From: Streptomyces sp. NP160
GTDB lineage: Bacteria; Actinomycetota; Actinomycetes; Actinomycetales; Quadrisphaeraceae
Length of the DNA: 43,139 nt
NCBI RefSeq assembly: GCF_006335115.1
Contig: NZ_VDMJ01000040.1
Coordinates: 1 to 43,139, forward strand
Direction: 5' to 3'
The position numbers were made by a program, and so were the translations under genes. Every line of letters begins with the position of its first letter. Position 1 is the first letter of the stretch. Shown here in pieces: positions 18,729 to 26,825 of this stretch. A model generated the notes under the pieces. The model was not told the DNA's origin, did no database searches, and saw only the letters and a list, made by a program, of their open reading frames with translations.

Positions 18729-18755
18729 CGAACGGCCGTAGCAAGGGGCCGTTCG
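18729..18755 (+). promoter_or_regulatory. 9-bp perfect hairpin between the regulator and the sugar-binding protein gene
   Basis: CGAACGGCC (18729-18737) and GGCCGTTCG (18747-18755) form a perfect stem around a 9-nt loop. It is 44 nt before the binding-protein start and 56 nt after the regulator stop. It could be a terminator for the regulator, an operator, or a leader hairpin; no T-run follows. Confidence 0.45.
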
Positions 18756-18798
18756 GCGGGCCACCGCCGAGCTGCCCCGAACTCAGCGGAGGAACGCC

Positions 18799-20115
18799 AT
18801 GCACCGGACACCGTGGTCTCGCCGGCAGTTCCTCGGCGCCCTGGGCGCCGGGGGAGCGGCCGCCCTCGGGGCGGGCTCGCTGGCCAGCTGCTCCAGCTCC
18901 TCGGGCTCCGGCTCGGGCTCGGGGTCTGGCGACGGGGGGCTGACCTTCACGCTCTGGGGCGGTGACGAGGAGGTCCAGGCCTTCCAGGCCGTGGCCGACG
19001 CCTTCGAGCAGTCGGAGGGCACGAAGGTCACCCTCAACCAGCTGCCGTACACCGAGGTGCTGCCCTCGGTGGACTCCCGGTTGCAGGCCCAGGACCCGCC
19101 GGACCTGTTCCGGGTGTCCTACATCGACATCGGCAGGTACACCACGCTCGGCGTGCTGGCCGACATCTCCGACGCGCTGCCCTCCGGCTACGCCGACGCC
19201 TTCACCCCGGCGCTGTGGAAGGCCGTGCAGGACCCGGACGGCAGGCCGGTCGGGGTGCCCCACCACACCGACTGCTCGGCCATCGTCTACAACGCCCCCG
19301 CCTTCGCGGCCGCCGGGATCACCGCGCCCACCTCGCTGGACCAGGCCTGGACCTGGGAGCAGTTCCAGCAGGTGCTCACCGAGGTCAAGGGCGCCAACGG
19401 CGGCAAGTACCCGGTGGCGATCAACTGGCAGGCCGCCGGCGCCTACCGCTGGCTGAGCTTCCTCGCGCAGGCCGGCGGCTCGGTCTTCAACGACGACCTG
19501 TCGCAGGTGACCATCGCCTCCGACGCCGGGAGGAAGGCGCTCACCTACACGCAGGGGCTCTACACCTCCGGCCTGCACGACCCCACCTTCCTCGTGCAGG
19601 CGGCCAACTACCCGGACGAGACGTTCCCCACCGGCCAGCCGCTGTCCATCGCCACCGGCGACTTCAACCTCCCCTCCCTGGTCTCCACCGCCACCGGCTT
19701 CGACTGGGGCGCCACCTACCTGCCGCGCGACGCCGCCGCCGCCACCGACCTCGGCGGCAACGCCGTCGTGGTGCCGGACGGGCCCAACGTCGAGGCCGCC
19801 GCGAAGTTCGCGGCGTTCCTGGCCAACGCGGAGAACATGAAGAGCTTCTGCGAGGCCACCACGGTGCTGCCCACCCGCAGCGACGTCACCGACCTCACCT
19901 ACGCCGTCCGCCCCGACCTCATGCCGGTCTTCGTGGAGCAGGCGACCACCATCCCCGAGAGCCTCGTGGCCGCCAGCACCTCCCCGGTGTTCACCCAGGT
20001 CAACCAGGCCCTCCAGCAGCAGCTGGAGGGGGCCTTCGCCGGCGGTGCGGACGTCGACTCCACGCTCGAGTCCCTGCAGCAGGCGATCGAGCAGGCCCTC
20101 CAGCAGCAGGCCTGA
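18799..20115 (+). CDS. ABC transporter sugar-binding lipoprotein (CUT1 family, Tat-exported)
   Basis: A 438-residue extracellular solute-binding protein of the sugar family 1 type. The signal has twin arginines (SRRQFLG, R8-R9) and a lipobox LASC with the lipidated Cys at residue 31, followed by a Ser/Gly linker. The mature part begins with LTFTLWGGDEEVQAF and contains DPPDLFRV, typical of oligosaccharide binders. The ATG has a GGAGG site 7 nt upstream. It begins a five-gene unit: binding protein, two permeases, YcaO enzyme and deacetylase-like protein. The Gln-rich C-terminus (QQAIEQALQQQA) is unusual. The ligand is unknown. Confidence 0.92.
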   Translation: MHRTPWSRRQFLGALGAGGAAALGAGSLASCSSSSGSGSGSGSGDGGLTFTLWGGDEEVQAFQAVADAFEQSEGTKVTLNQLPYTEVLPSVDSRLQAQDPPDLFRVSYIDIGRYTTLGVLADISDALPSGYADAFTPALWKAVQDPDGRPVGVPHHTDCSAIVYNAPAFAAAGITAPTSLDQAWTWEQFQQVLTEVKGANGGKYPVAINWQAAGAYRWLSFLAQAGGSVFNDDLSQVTIASDAGRKALTYTQGLYTSGLHDPTFLVQAANYPDETFPTGQPLSIATGDFNLPSLVSTATGFDWGATYLPRDAAAATDLGGNAVVVPDGPNVEAAAKFAAFLANAENMKSFCEATTVLPTRSDVTDLTYAVRPDLMPVFVEQATTIPESLVAASTSPVFTQVNQALQQQLEGAFAGGADVDSTLESLQQAIEQALQQQA

Positions 20116-20118
20116 CCC

Positions 20119-21054
20119 GTGGCGCTCCTCGGCTCGGCCGCGGCCCTGCAGGACTCGCCGTCGTCGGCGAGGCGCGTCCGCCGCACCCGCCGCCGGGGCG
20201 AGGCCGTGGCGGGCCTCGCCCTGGCCGCCCCCGCCCTGCTCGTCTTCGCCGTCTTCATGTTCGTGCCCCTGGGCATGACGGCGTACTACTCGCTGACCCG
20301 GTACACCGGCTTCGGGCAGCCGCGCTTCCAGGGCCTGGAGAACTTCGTCCAGATCGGCTCGGACCCGCTGTTCTGGCGGGCGCTGACCAACACCGCGGTC
20401 TTCACGGTGGTCAGCGTGCCGCTGAGCGTGCTCGGCGGGCTGGGCCTGGCGCTGCTGCTCAACCGCCACCTGCCCGGGCGGGGGCTGCTGCGGGCGCTCT
20501 TCTACGTGCCCGTGGTCATCTCCGCCGTCTCGGCGGGCATCATCGCCCGCTGGATCTTCAACGAGAACTTCGGCGTGGCCAACCGGCTCCTGTCGCTGCT
20601 GGGGCTGCCCGAGGTGGGCTGGCAGACCGACGGGCCGGCGGCGCTGGCCTCCGTCATCGCCGTGCAGGTGTGGACGAGCCTGGGCTTCGCCATGGTCGTC
20701 TACCTGGCGGGGCTGCAGGGCATCAGCGGCGAGGTCTACGAGGCCGCCGAGCTCGACGGCGCAGGCCGCTGGCGCGTGCTGCGCTCCATCACCTGGCCGC
20801 TGCTCGGGCCCACCACGTTCTTCATCCTCGTCTACATGGTCATCACGTCGTTCCAGGTCTTCGACATCGTGGTGATCATGACCGGGGGCGGTCCGCAGAA
20901 CGCCACCACCTTCCTGGTCAACTACGCCTACGACTCCGGCTTCGAGCAGCGCCGCCAGGGGTACGCCGCGGCCCTCGGCGTGGTGCTCTTCGCCATCGTC
21001 ATGGTCCTCACGCTGCTGCAGTGGCGCGCGGGCCGCCGGAGGGACCTCGCATGA
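20119..21054 (+). CDS. ABC sugar permease, MalF/UgpA type
   Basis: A 311-residue inner-membrane permease with six hydrophobic helices. The EAA loop that docks the ATPase reads EVYEAAELDGAGRWRVLRSI. The GTG start is 3 nt after the binding-protein stop and the stop overlaps the second permease (ATGA). The basic N-terminus (RRVRRTRRRGE) is cytosolic. No ATPase gene is found in the operon, so a shared MsiK-like ATPase encoded elsewhere is expected, as is common for CUT1 importers of actinobacteria. Confidence 0.93.
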   Translation: MALLGSAAALQDSPSSARRVRRTRRRGEAVAGLALAAPALLVFAVFMFVPLGMTAYYSLTRYTGFGQPRFQGLENFVQIGSDPLFWRALTNTAVFTVVSVPLSVLGGLGLALLLNRHLPGRGLLRALFYVPVVISAVSAGIIARWIFNENFGVANRLLSLLGLPEVGWQTDGPAALASVIAVQVWTSLGFAMVVYLAGLQGISGEVYEAAELDGAGRWRVLRSITWPLLGPTTFFILVYMVITSFQVFDIVVIMTGGGPQNATTFLVNYAYDSGFEQRRQGYAAALGVVLFAIVMVLTLLQWRAGRRRDLA

Positions 21055-21959
21055 GCGCCGCCACGCAGCCCCGGACCGCCGGCTCCGGCGCCACCGCCGT
21101 CCCGCGCCGCCGCCCCGCGCGCGGCGCCCCCTCGCGCCGCGGCGCGGAGCGCCGCGTCACCGGCTGGCGGCTCACCGCGGCGGTGCTCCTCGCCGCCGTC
21201 GTGGTCTTCCCGCTGTACTGGATGCTCGTGACGGCGCTGTCGAGCCCCGGCGCCCTCACCCGGCCGGACGCCGCGCTCTGGCCCACCGAGCTGCGCTGGG
21301 AGAACTTCACGCGGCCCCTGGAGCAGTTCCCCTTCGCGCGGTGGGCGCTGAACTCGGCGACCATCGCCGTCATCTCGGTGGCGCTCACGGTGGCCATCAA
21401 CCTGGCCGCCGGCTACGCCTTCGCCAAGCTCGACTTCCCGCTGAAGAACACGCTCTTCCTCGCGATCGTCGGCACGCTGATGATCCCCGTGCAGGTGATC
21501 ATGGTGGCGCAGTTCCAGCTGGTCATCGACCTGGGGCTGGTCAACACCCCCACGGGCGTGGTGCTGCCGCGGCTGGCGGAGGCTTTCGGACTGTTCCTGG
21601 CCCGCCAGTTCATGGACGCCATCCCCGACGAGCTCCTCGAGGCGGCCCGCGTGGACGGCGCCAGCGCCCTGCGCACCTTCGTCTCCATCGTGCTGCCGCT
21701 GAGCAAGCCGCTGGTGGCCGTGCTCGTGATCTTCACCTTCATGTGGCGCTGGAACGAGTTCATCTGGCCGCTCATCGTGCTGCCCGACCCCGACGCCTTC
21801 ACCCTGCCGCTGGGCCTGCGCTTCCTGCAGCAGCAGTTCGGCAACGACTACGGCTCCCTCATGGCGATGTCGCTGCTGTCGATCCTGCCGATGCTGGTGG
21901 TCTTCGCCGTCTTCCAGCGGTACTTCGTGGAGGGGGTCGCGCGCAGTGGGCTCAAGTGA
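21051..21959 (+). CDS. ABC sugar permease, MalG/UgpE type
   Basis: A 302-residue partner permease with six membrane helices. The EAA loop reads ELLEAARVDGASALRTFVSI, and the protein ends FVEGVARSGLK, a common C-terminus of this permease type. The ATG overlaps the first permease's stop. Its own 3' end overlaps the YcaO gene by 14 nt, so transport and the YcaO enzyme are coupled in translation. Confidence 0.93.
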   Translation: MSAATQPRTAGSGATAVPRRRPARGAPSRRGAERRVTGWRLTAAVLLAAVVVFPLYWMLVTALSSPGALTRPDAALWPTELRWENFTRPLEQFPFARWALNSATIAVISVALTVAINLAAGYAFAKLDFPLKNTLFLAIVGTLMIPVQVIMVAQFQLVIDLGLVNTPTGVVLPRLAEAFGLFLARQFMDAIPDELLEAARVDGASALRTFVSIVLPLSKPLVAVLVIFTFMWRWNEFIWPLIVLPDPDAFTLPLGLRFLQQQFGNDYGSLMAMSLLSILPMLVVFAVFQRYFVEGVARSGLK

Positions 21960-23460
21960 GGGGTCCGCGCGCGGCCTGGAGGGTGCGGCCGGCGCCTACC
22001 GCGCCGCGCTCGAGGCTCCGGGGACGCTCACCGAGTGGTCGCTGACCCGGTACGACACCACCGGGATGCCCGTGGTCGCCACCGCGTGGGACCCGCCCGC
22101 GGGCCCGGAGGGCGGCGGCGACGCCCACGGCGTCGGGTACGGCGCCTCCGAGCTGGAGGCCCGGGTCGGGGCCCTGGGCGAGCTCGCGGAACGCGTCGCC
22201 CTGGCGCCGCGGCTGCGGTCGGCGCTGGCGGGCGCCCGCCGCGCCTCCCTCGCCGAGCTGGTCGCCGAGGTGGGGGCGCAGGGCGTGGTGGACCCCCTCG
22301 AGCTGGCGCTGCCCGCCGGCTCGCCGCACACCGCCGACTCCCCGCTCGACTGGGTGCCCGCGGTGCGCTGGCGCACCGGTGAGCAGGTCCTCGTGCCCGC
22401 CGACGCCGCCGCCTACGACGGCTCCCTGCGCTCCCCGGGCGGACCGGGGCAGCTGTTCACGCCGGTCTCCAACGGCCTGGGCGCGGGTGCCGGGGACGAC
22501 GCCCTGGTCCGGGCCGTCTCGCACGGCCTGCTCGAGCTGCTCCAGCGCGACGGCGACACCGTGAGCTTCAAGGCCCTCGACACCGGCGAGGTGGTGGACG
22601 TCGAGGCGCTGGCCGCCGGTGACGCCGAGCTGGCCGGCGTGCTCGCGCAGCTGCGCGCCGCGGGCACCGAGCCGGTGGTCAAGCTCGCCAGCACCGAGCT
22701 GGTGCCCGTCGTGTTCTGCCACGGAAGCCACGAGGTCGACGGCACGCCGCCGCTGGCCGTGGGCGCCGTCGGTGAGGCGGCCCACCCCGACGCGGTGCTC
22801 GCCGTGCGCAAGGCGCTGCTCGAGCACGCCGCCTCCCGCGCCCGCCGGGTCTTCGCCTTCGGTCCCCTCGACGACGTCCGCCGCCTCAGCCCGGACTACT
22901 GGGAGCTCGAGCAGCAGCGCCCGGTGGGGGAGCAGGAGCCGCGGGCGCTGCACGAGGCGGCCGGCTGGGCGCGCCTGGACCTGGCGGGCGTGCGCGCCGC
23001 CGTGGAGCCCGCCTTCTCCCGGCGCACCCGCACGGTGGGGGTGGCCGAGCTGCTCGCGGTCTCCAGCCCCGGCGAGCGCGGCCCGGCGCAGCTGCTCGAG
23101 CTGCTGCTCGGCAGGCTGGAGGGCTTCGACGTGCTCGTGGTCGCCTCCGACGAGGGCGACGGCGGGCCCGGCGGAGTGCGGTCCGCCAAGGTGGTGGTCC
23201 CCGGGCTGGAGGTGGAGACGCTGTCGTACGGACGCATCGGCGAGCGCGTGGCGCGCCGGCTGCTGGAGCGCGAGGACCCGCTGGTCACGAGGGCCCCCGG
23301 ACCCGGTCGCCTGCCCGTCCGCCTCACCGCCGCCGCCACCGAGCGCCTCGGCGGACCGGTGTGGTGGGACGCCGACCGCGCCGCCGCCGCGCTCGGGCCG
23401 CTGTACCCGCTGTACCGCGAGCCTCGCCGGCACGCCCCGCAGCGGCTGGGCCTGGCGTGA
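21946..23460 (+). CDS. YcaO-domain ATP-dependent enzyme
   Basis: A 504-residue protein with the YcaO pattern. The first block is GVGYGASELEARVGALGELA (from about residue 62), matching the G-x-G-x-S---A--AL-E--ER signature that binds ATP and Mg. The second is SNGLGAGAG (175-183) leading to ELLQRDGD (197-204), where most YcaO proteins have E-ERDA. The third is AVRKALLEHAASRAR. YcaO enzymes activate amide oxygens with ATP to make azolines, thioamides or amidines, mostly in peptides. No precursor peptide, cyclodehydratase partner or TfuA is visible, and the C-terminus lacks a clear P-x-P-x-P. The GTG start overlaps the permease gene. Its position in a sugar-import operon is unexpected and the substrate is unknown. 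Confidence 0.8.
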   Translation: MGSSEGSARGLEGAAGAYRAALEAPGTLTEWSLTRYDTTGMPVVATAWDPPAGPEGGGDAHGVGYGASELEARVGALGELAERVALAPRLRSALAGARRASLAELVAEVGAQGVVDPLELALPAGSPHTADSPLDWVPAVRWRTGEQVLVPADAAAYDGSLRSPGGPGQLFTPVSNGLGAGAGDDALVRAVSHGLLELLQRDGDTVSFKALDTGEVVDVEALAAGDAELAGVLAQLRAAGTEPVVKLASTELVPVVFCHGSHEVDGTPPLAVGAVGEAAHPDAVLAVRKALLEHAASRARRVFAFGPLDDVRRLSPDYWELEQQRPVGEQEPRALHEAAGWARLDLAGVRAAVEPAFSRRTRTVGVAELLAVSSPGERGPAQLLELLLGRLEGFDVLVVASDEGDGGPGGVRSAKVVVPGLEVETLSYGRIGERVARRLLEREDPLVTRAPGPGRLPVRLTAAATERLGGPVWWDADRAAAALGPLYPLYREPRRHAPQRLGLA

Positions 23461-24506
23461 GCACCCCCTCGTCCCCGGCGCTGCAGCTCCTGCGGCGCGC
23501 CCAGGACCGCGACCTGGCGGGCGAGGGCATCCCCGTGGCGCTCGCCCTGCTCGACGAGACCGGCGCGGACCCCGCCGCTGCGTCGGCGGTGGCGTCCCCG
23601 GCCGACGCCGCCCTCGTCGCCCAGCTCGACGCGCTGCGCGCCGAGCTGGCCCCGGACCAGCGCGACGGCGACCTCGGCGTCATCGCCTCCCTGGTCACCG
23701 CCGCCGCCTTCCACGAGGCCGAGCAGCTGGGCCGGCCGGCGCCGGAGGCGGGACCGCCGCCGCCGTCGTCGTCCTCGCGGACCGGGCGAGCGCGCCTGGG
23801 GTGGCGCCGCCACCGCGAGGCGCTGGCCGCCGGCCGCGTCCTGCGGGTGGTCAACTACCACAACACCCCCGAGCACGGCCGCGACGGCCTGCGCGCCGAG
23901 CTGGCGCGCTTCGCCGAGCACTGGGTGGGCGTCGGGTGGGAGGACCTGCTGGCCTTCTACGCGGCCGGCGCCTGGCCCGACGACCGGCCGCGCTTCGCCC
24001 CCGTCTTCTACGAGGGCTACGCCAACAGCGCCCAGGTGGCCGCTCCGGTGTGCGAGGAGCTGGGGCTGACCGGCTGGTTCCCGGTGTGCACCGGGTTCCT
24101 GCAGTGCCCGCCCGCGCAGCAGGAGCTGTTCGCCCGCTCGCACTTCATCGCCGTCGACCCCGCCGAGCGGGACGGGCGGCGCCTCGCGATGTCGCCCGAG
24201 GAGGCCGCGGCGCTCGCGGGCCGGCACGTGGTGCTGCCGCACACCTCCTCCCACGACGGCATCGGCGAGACCTCCCTGGGCGCGGGTGAGGACGACGTCG
24301 AGCGGGAGGTCGCCGCGCCGCTGCGCCTGCTGCAGGAGTGGACCGGCGGGCGCGCCGCACCCGCCACCGCCTGGATGGGCGGCACGCCGTGGGGGCTGCA
24401 CCCCGGGCACGACGCCGCGGTGCGCGCAGCGGGCCACCAGCTGGTCATCAGCAACACGGCGGTGCAGCGCGTCGCCGCGGGGGACGCCGCGCAGCGGGCT
24501 GGCTAG
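23457..24506 (+). CDS. polysaccharide-deacetylase-fold protein with altered catalytic motif
   Basis: A 349-residue protein without signal peptide. The first 120 residues are helical and Ala-rich; from about residue 128 it looks like a NodB/polysaccharide deacetylase barrel: VVNYHNTPE, then [20 protein letters not shown] where deacetylases read T-FDDG, then [10 protein letters not shown] (262-266 is H-x-x-x-H, the zinc motif 2), then a C-terminal [13 protein letters not shown]. The motif-1 aspartates are replaced by Tyr-Glu, so the metal site or chemistry must differ. The GTG overlaps the YcaO stop, and the TAG stop lies in the -10 hexamer of miaA. Joint action with the YcaO protein is inferred from coupling alone. 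Confidence 0.7.
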   Translation: MSTPSSPALQLLRRAQDRDLAGEGIPVALALLDETGADPAAASAVASPADAALVAQLDALRAELAPDQRDGDLGVIASLVTAAAFHEAEQLGRPAPEAGPPPPSSSSRTGRARLGWRRHREALAAGRVLRVVNYHNTPEHGRDGLRAELARFAEHWVGVGWEDLLAFYAAGAWPDDRPRFAPVFYEGYANSAQVAAPVCEELGLTGWFPVCTGFLQCPPAQQELFARSHFIAVDPAERDGRRLAMSPEEAAALAGRHVVLPHTSSHDGIGETSLGAGEDDVEREVAAPLRLLQEWTGGRAAPATAWMGGTPWGLHPGHDAAVRAAGHQLVISNTAVQRVAAGDAAQRAG

Positions 24507-24509
24507 CCT
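24504..24509 (+). promoter_or_regulatory. -10 hexamer TAGCCT for miaA
   Basis: TAGCCT ends 8 nt before the miaA GTG. Its TAG is the stop codon of the deacetylase-like gene, so this promoter sits exactly at the boundary between the accessory operon and the housekeeping genes. Confidence 0.5.
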
Positions 24510-24517
24510 GGCCGACC

Positions 24518-25465
24518 GTGCCAGCCGCCGTCGTCGCCGTCGTGGGGCCCACCGCCACCGGCAAGTCGGACCTGGCGGTGGAGCTGGCCCTGGCGACCGG
24601 CGGCGAGGTGGTCAACGCCGACGCCTCCCAGCTCTACCGGGGGATGGACGTCGGCACCGCCAAGCTGTCGGTGGAGGAGCGGCGCGGTGTGCCGCACCAC
24701 CTGCTCGACGTGCTGGACGTGCGCGAGGAGGCCCGGGTGGCCGCCTACCAGCGCGCGGCGCGGGCCGCGCTCGCCGACGTGGTGGGGCGCGGCCGCACCG
24801 CCGTCCTCGTGGGCGGCTCGGGGCTGTACGTGCGGGCGGCGCTGGACGAGCTGGCCTTCCCCGAGACCGACCCGGCGGTGAGGGCGCGGCTGGAGGCTGA
24901 GCTGGCGGCGGCGGGACCCGGCGGCGAGGCGCAGCTGAGGGCCCGGCTCGCGGCGGCGGACCCGGTGGCCGAGGCCGCCATCACCCGGGGGAACGTGCGC
25001 CGCGTGGTGCGGGCCCTGGAGGTGGTCGAGGTGACGGGCCGCCCGTTCAGCGCCTCCATGCCGCTGCGGCGCTACAGCGACGCGGTGGACGCGCTGGGCG
25101 CTGTGGTGCAGGTGGGCCTGCGGGCCGACCGCGAGGTGCTGCGGGAGCGGATCGCCGCCCGGGTGGAGGCGATGGCCCGCGACGGGCTCGTGGAGGAGGT
25201 GGCCCGCCTGGCGGAGGCGGGGCTGCGCGAGGGCGCCACCGCCAGCCGCGCCCTCGGCTACGCCCAGCTCCTCGACGCCCTCGACGGCCGCTGCAGCGTG
25301 GCCGAGGCGCTCGAGGCCACGGTGCACGGCACCCGCCGGTACGCCCGCCGGCAGCTGTCGTGGTTCGGCGCCGACCCCCGCGTGCAGTGGCTCGACACCG
25401 ACGCGCTGCTGGCCTCCGGCGGCCGCGGCGCGGTGGTCCAGGCGGCGCTCAGGCTGCTCGCCTAG
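24518..25465 (+). CDS. miaA: tRNA dimethylallyltransferase MiaA
   Basis: A 315-residue enzyme that transfers a dimethylallyl group to A37 of tRNAs reading codons starting with U. The P-loop [13 protein letters not shown] is at the N-terminus, followed by [15 protein letters not shown], the GGSGLYVRA segment and the C-terminal [10 protein letters not shown], all standard MiaA blocks. Length is typical. It starts with GTG 11 nt after the preceding stop and is followed by dapF, an arrangement widely kept in actinobacteria. Confidence 0.97.
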   Translation: MPAAVVAVVGPTATGKSDLAVELALATGGEVVNADASQLYRGMDVGTAKLSVEERRGVPHHLLDVLDVREEARVAAYQRAARAALADVVGRGRTAVLVGGSGLYVRAALDELAFPETDPAVRARLEAELAAAGPGGEAQLRARLAAADPVAEAAITRGNVRRVVRALEVVEVTGRPFSASMPLRRYSDAVDALGAVVQVGLRADREVLRERIAARVEAMARDGLVEEVARLAEAGLREGATASRALGYAQLLDALDGRCSVAEALEATVHGTRRYARRQLSWFGADPRVQWLDTDALLASGGRGAVVQAALRLLA

Positions 25466-25468
25466 GCT
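25463..25468 (+). promoter_or_regulatory. -10 hexamer TAGGCT for dapF
   Basis: TAGGCT ends 7 nt before the dapF GTG and begins with the TAG stop codon of miaA. Confidence 0.5.
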
Positions 25469-25475
25469 CGCGGGC

Positions 25476-26435
25476 GTGACCAGCACCCTCGCGTTCACCA
25501 AGGGGCACGGGACGCAGAACGACTTCGTGCTGCTCACCGATCCCGACGGCGCCCTCGCGCTGGACCCCGTGCTCGCCGCGCGCCTGTGCGACCGGCGCGC
25601 CGGCCTCGGCGCCGACGGCGTCATCCGGGCCGTGCGCAGCGACGCCCTCCCCGAGGGCGCGGCCGCCCTGGCCGAGGACGGCGCCGCGGTGTGGTTCATG
25701 GACTACCGGAACTCCGACGGCTCGGTCGCGGAGATGTGCGGCAACGGCGTGAGGGTGCTCGTGGCGCACCTGCTGGCCGAGGGCCTGGTCGAGGAGGCCG
25801 AGCTGCGCAGCGGCCCGGGCCTGGCCGTGGGCACCCGCGCCGGCGTGCGCCGCGTCCGGCGCGTGCGCGGACCCGAGGGGGAGGACTGGCTCGCCGTCGA
25901 CATGGGCCCCTGGCACCTCGTCGACCCGGTCGGCGCCGCTGAGCGCGGCGCCGACGCCGAGGTGGGGGTCCACGGGCTCGACGGCGTGCGCAGGCCCGGC
26001 CTGTCCGTCGACGTCGGCAACCCCCACACCGTGGTGGCGCTGGCCTCGGCCGCGGAGCTGGAGGCCGCCGACCTGGGCCGCGCGCCCGAGGTCGACCCGC
26101 TGCCGCCGCACGGCACCAACGTGGAGCTGGTGATCGTGGAGGACGCGGTCGGGCGCTCGGGCGCGTCCGAGCAGCCGCTCGGGGTCATCAGGATGCGCGT
26201 GCACGAGCGCGGCTCGGGGGAGACCCGCTCCTGCGGCACGGGGGCCTGCGCCGCGGCGCTCGCCGTGCGCAGCTGGGCCGGAGGCGCGCAGGCCGGCGCC
26301 CCGGAGCGGTGGCTGGTCCACGTCCCGGGTGGCACGGTGGCGGTGCGCGCCCTGGAGGGCCAGCGCGTGGAGCTGGCCGGGCCGGCGGTGCTGGTGGCCC
26401 GCGGCGAGGTGGACCTGGCCCTCCTGGAGGGCTGA
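25476..26435 (+). CDS. dapF: diaminopimelate epimerase DapF
   Basis: A 319-residue racemase that converts LL- to meso-diaminopimelate for peptidoglycan and lysine. Both catalytic cysteines are present: C88 in AEMCGNGVR and C253 in RSCGTGACAAA. The N-terminal FTKGHGTQNDFVLL substrate motif and the GNPHTVV segment are normal. The length is slightly above average because of insertions near residues 55-75 and 150-170. The GTG start gives a probable leaderless mRNA. Confidence 0.97.
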   Translation: MTSTLAFTKGHGTQNDFVLLTDPDGALALDPVLAARLCDRRAGLGADGVIRAVRSDALPEGAAALAEDGAAVWFMDYRNSDGSVAEMCGNGVRVLVAHLLAEGLVEEAELRSGPGLAVGTRAGVRRVRRVRGPEGEDWLAVDMGPWHLVDPVGAAERGADAEVGVHGLDGVRRPGLSVDVGNPHTVVALASAAELEAADLGRAPEVDPLPPHGTNVELVIVEDAVGRSGASEQPLGVIRMRVHERGSGETRSCGTGACAAALAVRSWAGGAQAGAPERWLVHVPGGTVAVRALEGQRVELAGPAVLVARGEVDLALLEG

Positions 26436-26505
26436 CCGCGGCGCGCCCGGCGTCCGCGACACGCCGGTCGTGATGCCTTCGTGATGTGACGTCTGGCTAC
26501 TGGTG

Positions 26506-26527
26506 GGGCAGGAGTGCACTCCTGCCC
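26506..26527. promoter_or_regulatory. 22-bp perfect palindrome
   Basis: GGGCAGGAGTG is followed directly by its reverse complement CACTCCTGCCC. It lies in the 204-nt gap between dapF and the small gene at 26640, just after a possible -10 (TACTGG at about 26489-26501 region), so it could be an operator or the 5' hairpin of a leader RNA. Confidence 0.6.
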
Positions 26528-26554
26528 GCTGTGGGCGACGATCTCTGGGCTGTG

Positions 26555-26593
26555 AGGGTGACCACTTCGGGCAAAGTGGTTGCTGCTCACCCT
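26555..26593 (+). other. compound hairpin in the leader of the 61-residue gene
   Basis: AGGGTG (26555-26560) and ACCACTT (26561-26567) pair with CACCCT (26588-26593) and AAGTGGT (26574-26580). Thus 13 bp of stem close a 6-nt loop with a 7-nt bulge on the 3' side. Together with the palindrome at 26506 this makes the gap 26436-26639 unusually structured for non-coding DNA; it may be a regulatory leader or a small RNA. Confidence 0.5.
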
Positions 26594-26639
26594 GCGTCGG
26601 GGAACCCTTGACCCAGGGCAACGGGGGGAGACGGTCGCG

Positions 26640-26825
26640 GTGGAGAGCACGGCCACGAAGAGCGCACTGCTCGACGCGCGCACGCACGCCGCGGTGGCGG
26701 CGCTGGCGGCCGTCAACGACCCCCGCACCGACGGCGACGAGCGCCTGCGCCGCCGCGAGCGGCTGCTGCACCAGCTGGCCATGGAGCGCCAGCGCAAGCA
26801 GCGCCGCCTCAGCCGGACCGCCTGA
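26640..26825 (+). CDS. small charged protein of unknown function (61 aa)
   Basis: I do not recognise the family. The 61 residues start with an uncharged helix-prone half (ATKSALLDARTHAAVAALAA) and end in a strongly basic, Arg/Gln-rich helix (ERLRRRERLLHQLAMERQRK), consistent with nucleic-acid binding. The chosen GTG has GGGGGAG about 8 nt upstream; an in-frame start at 26580 is possible but would begin within the leader hairpin. The 3' end overlaps the convergent methyltransferase gene by 17 nt. The long structured leader suggests regulated expression. Confidence 0.55.
   Translation: MESTATKSALLDARTHAAVAALAAVNDPRTDGDERLRRRERLLHQLAMERQRKQRRLSRTA

Noticed and set aside
21946-24506. Classical azole/thioamide RiPP cluster
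   Set aside because: No short precursor ORF with a Cys/Ser/Thr-rich core, no dehydrogenase, no E1-like partner, no TfuA and no peptide exporter was found nearby.
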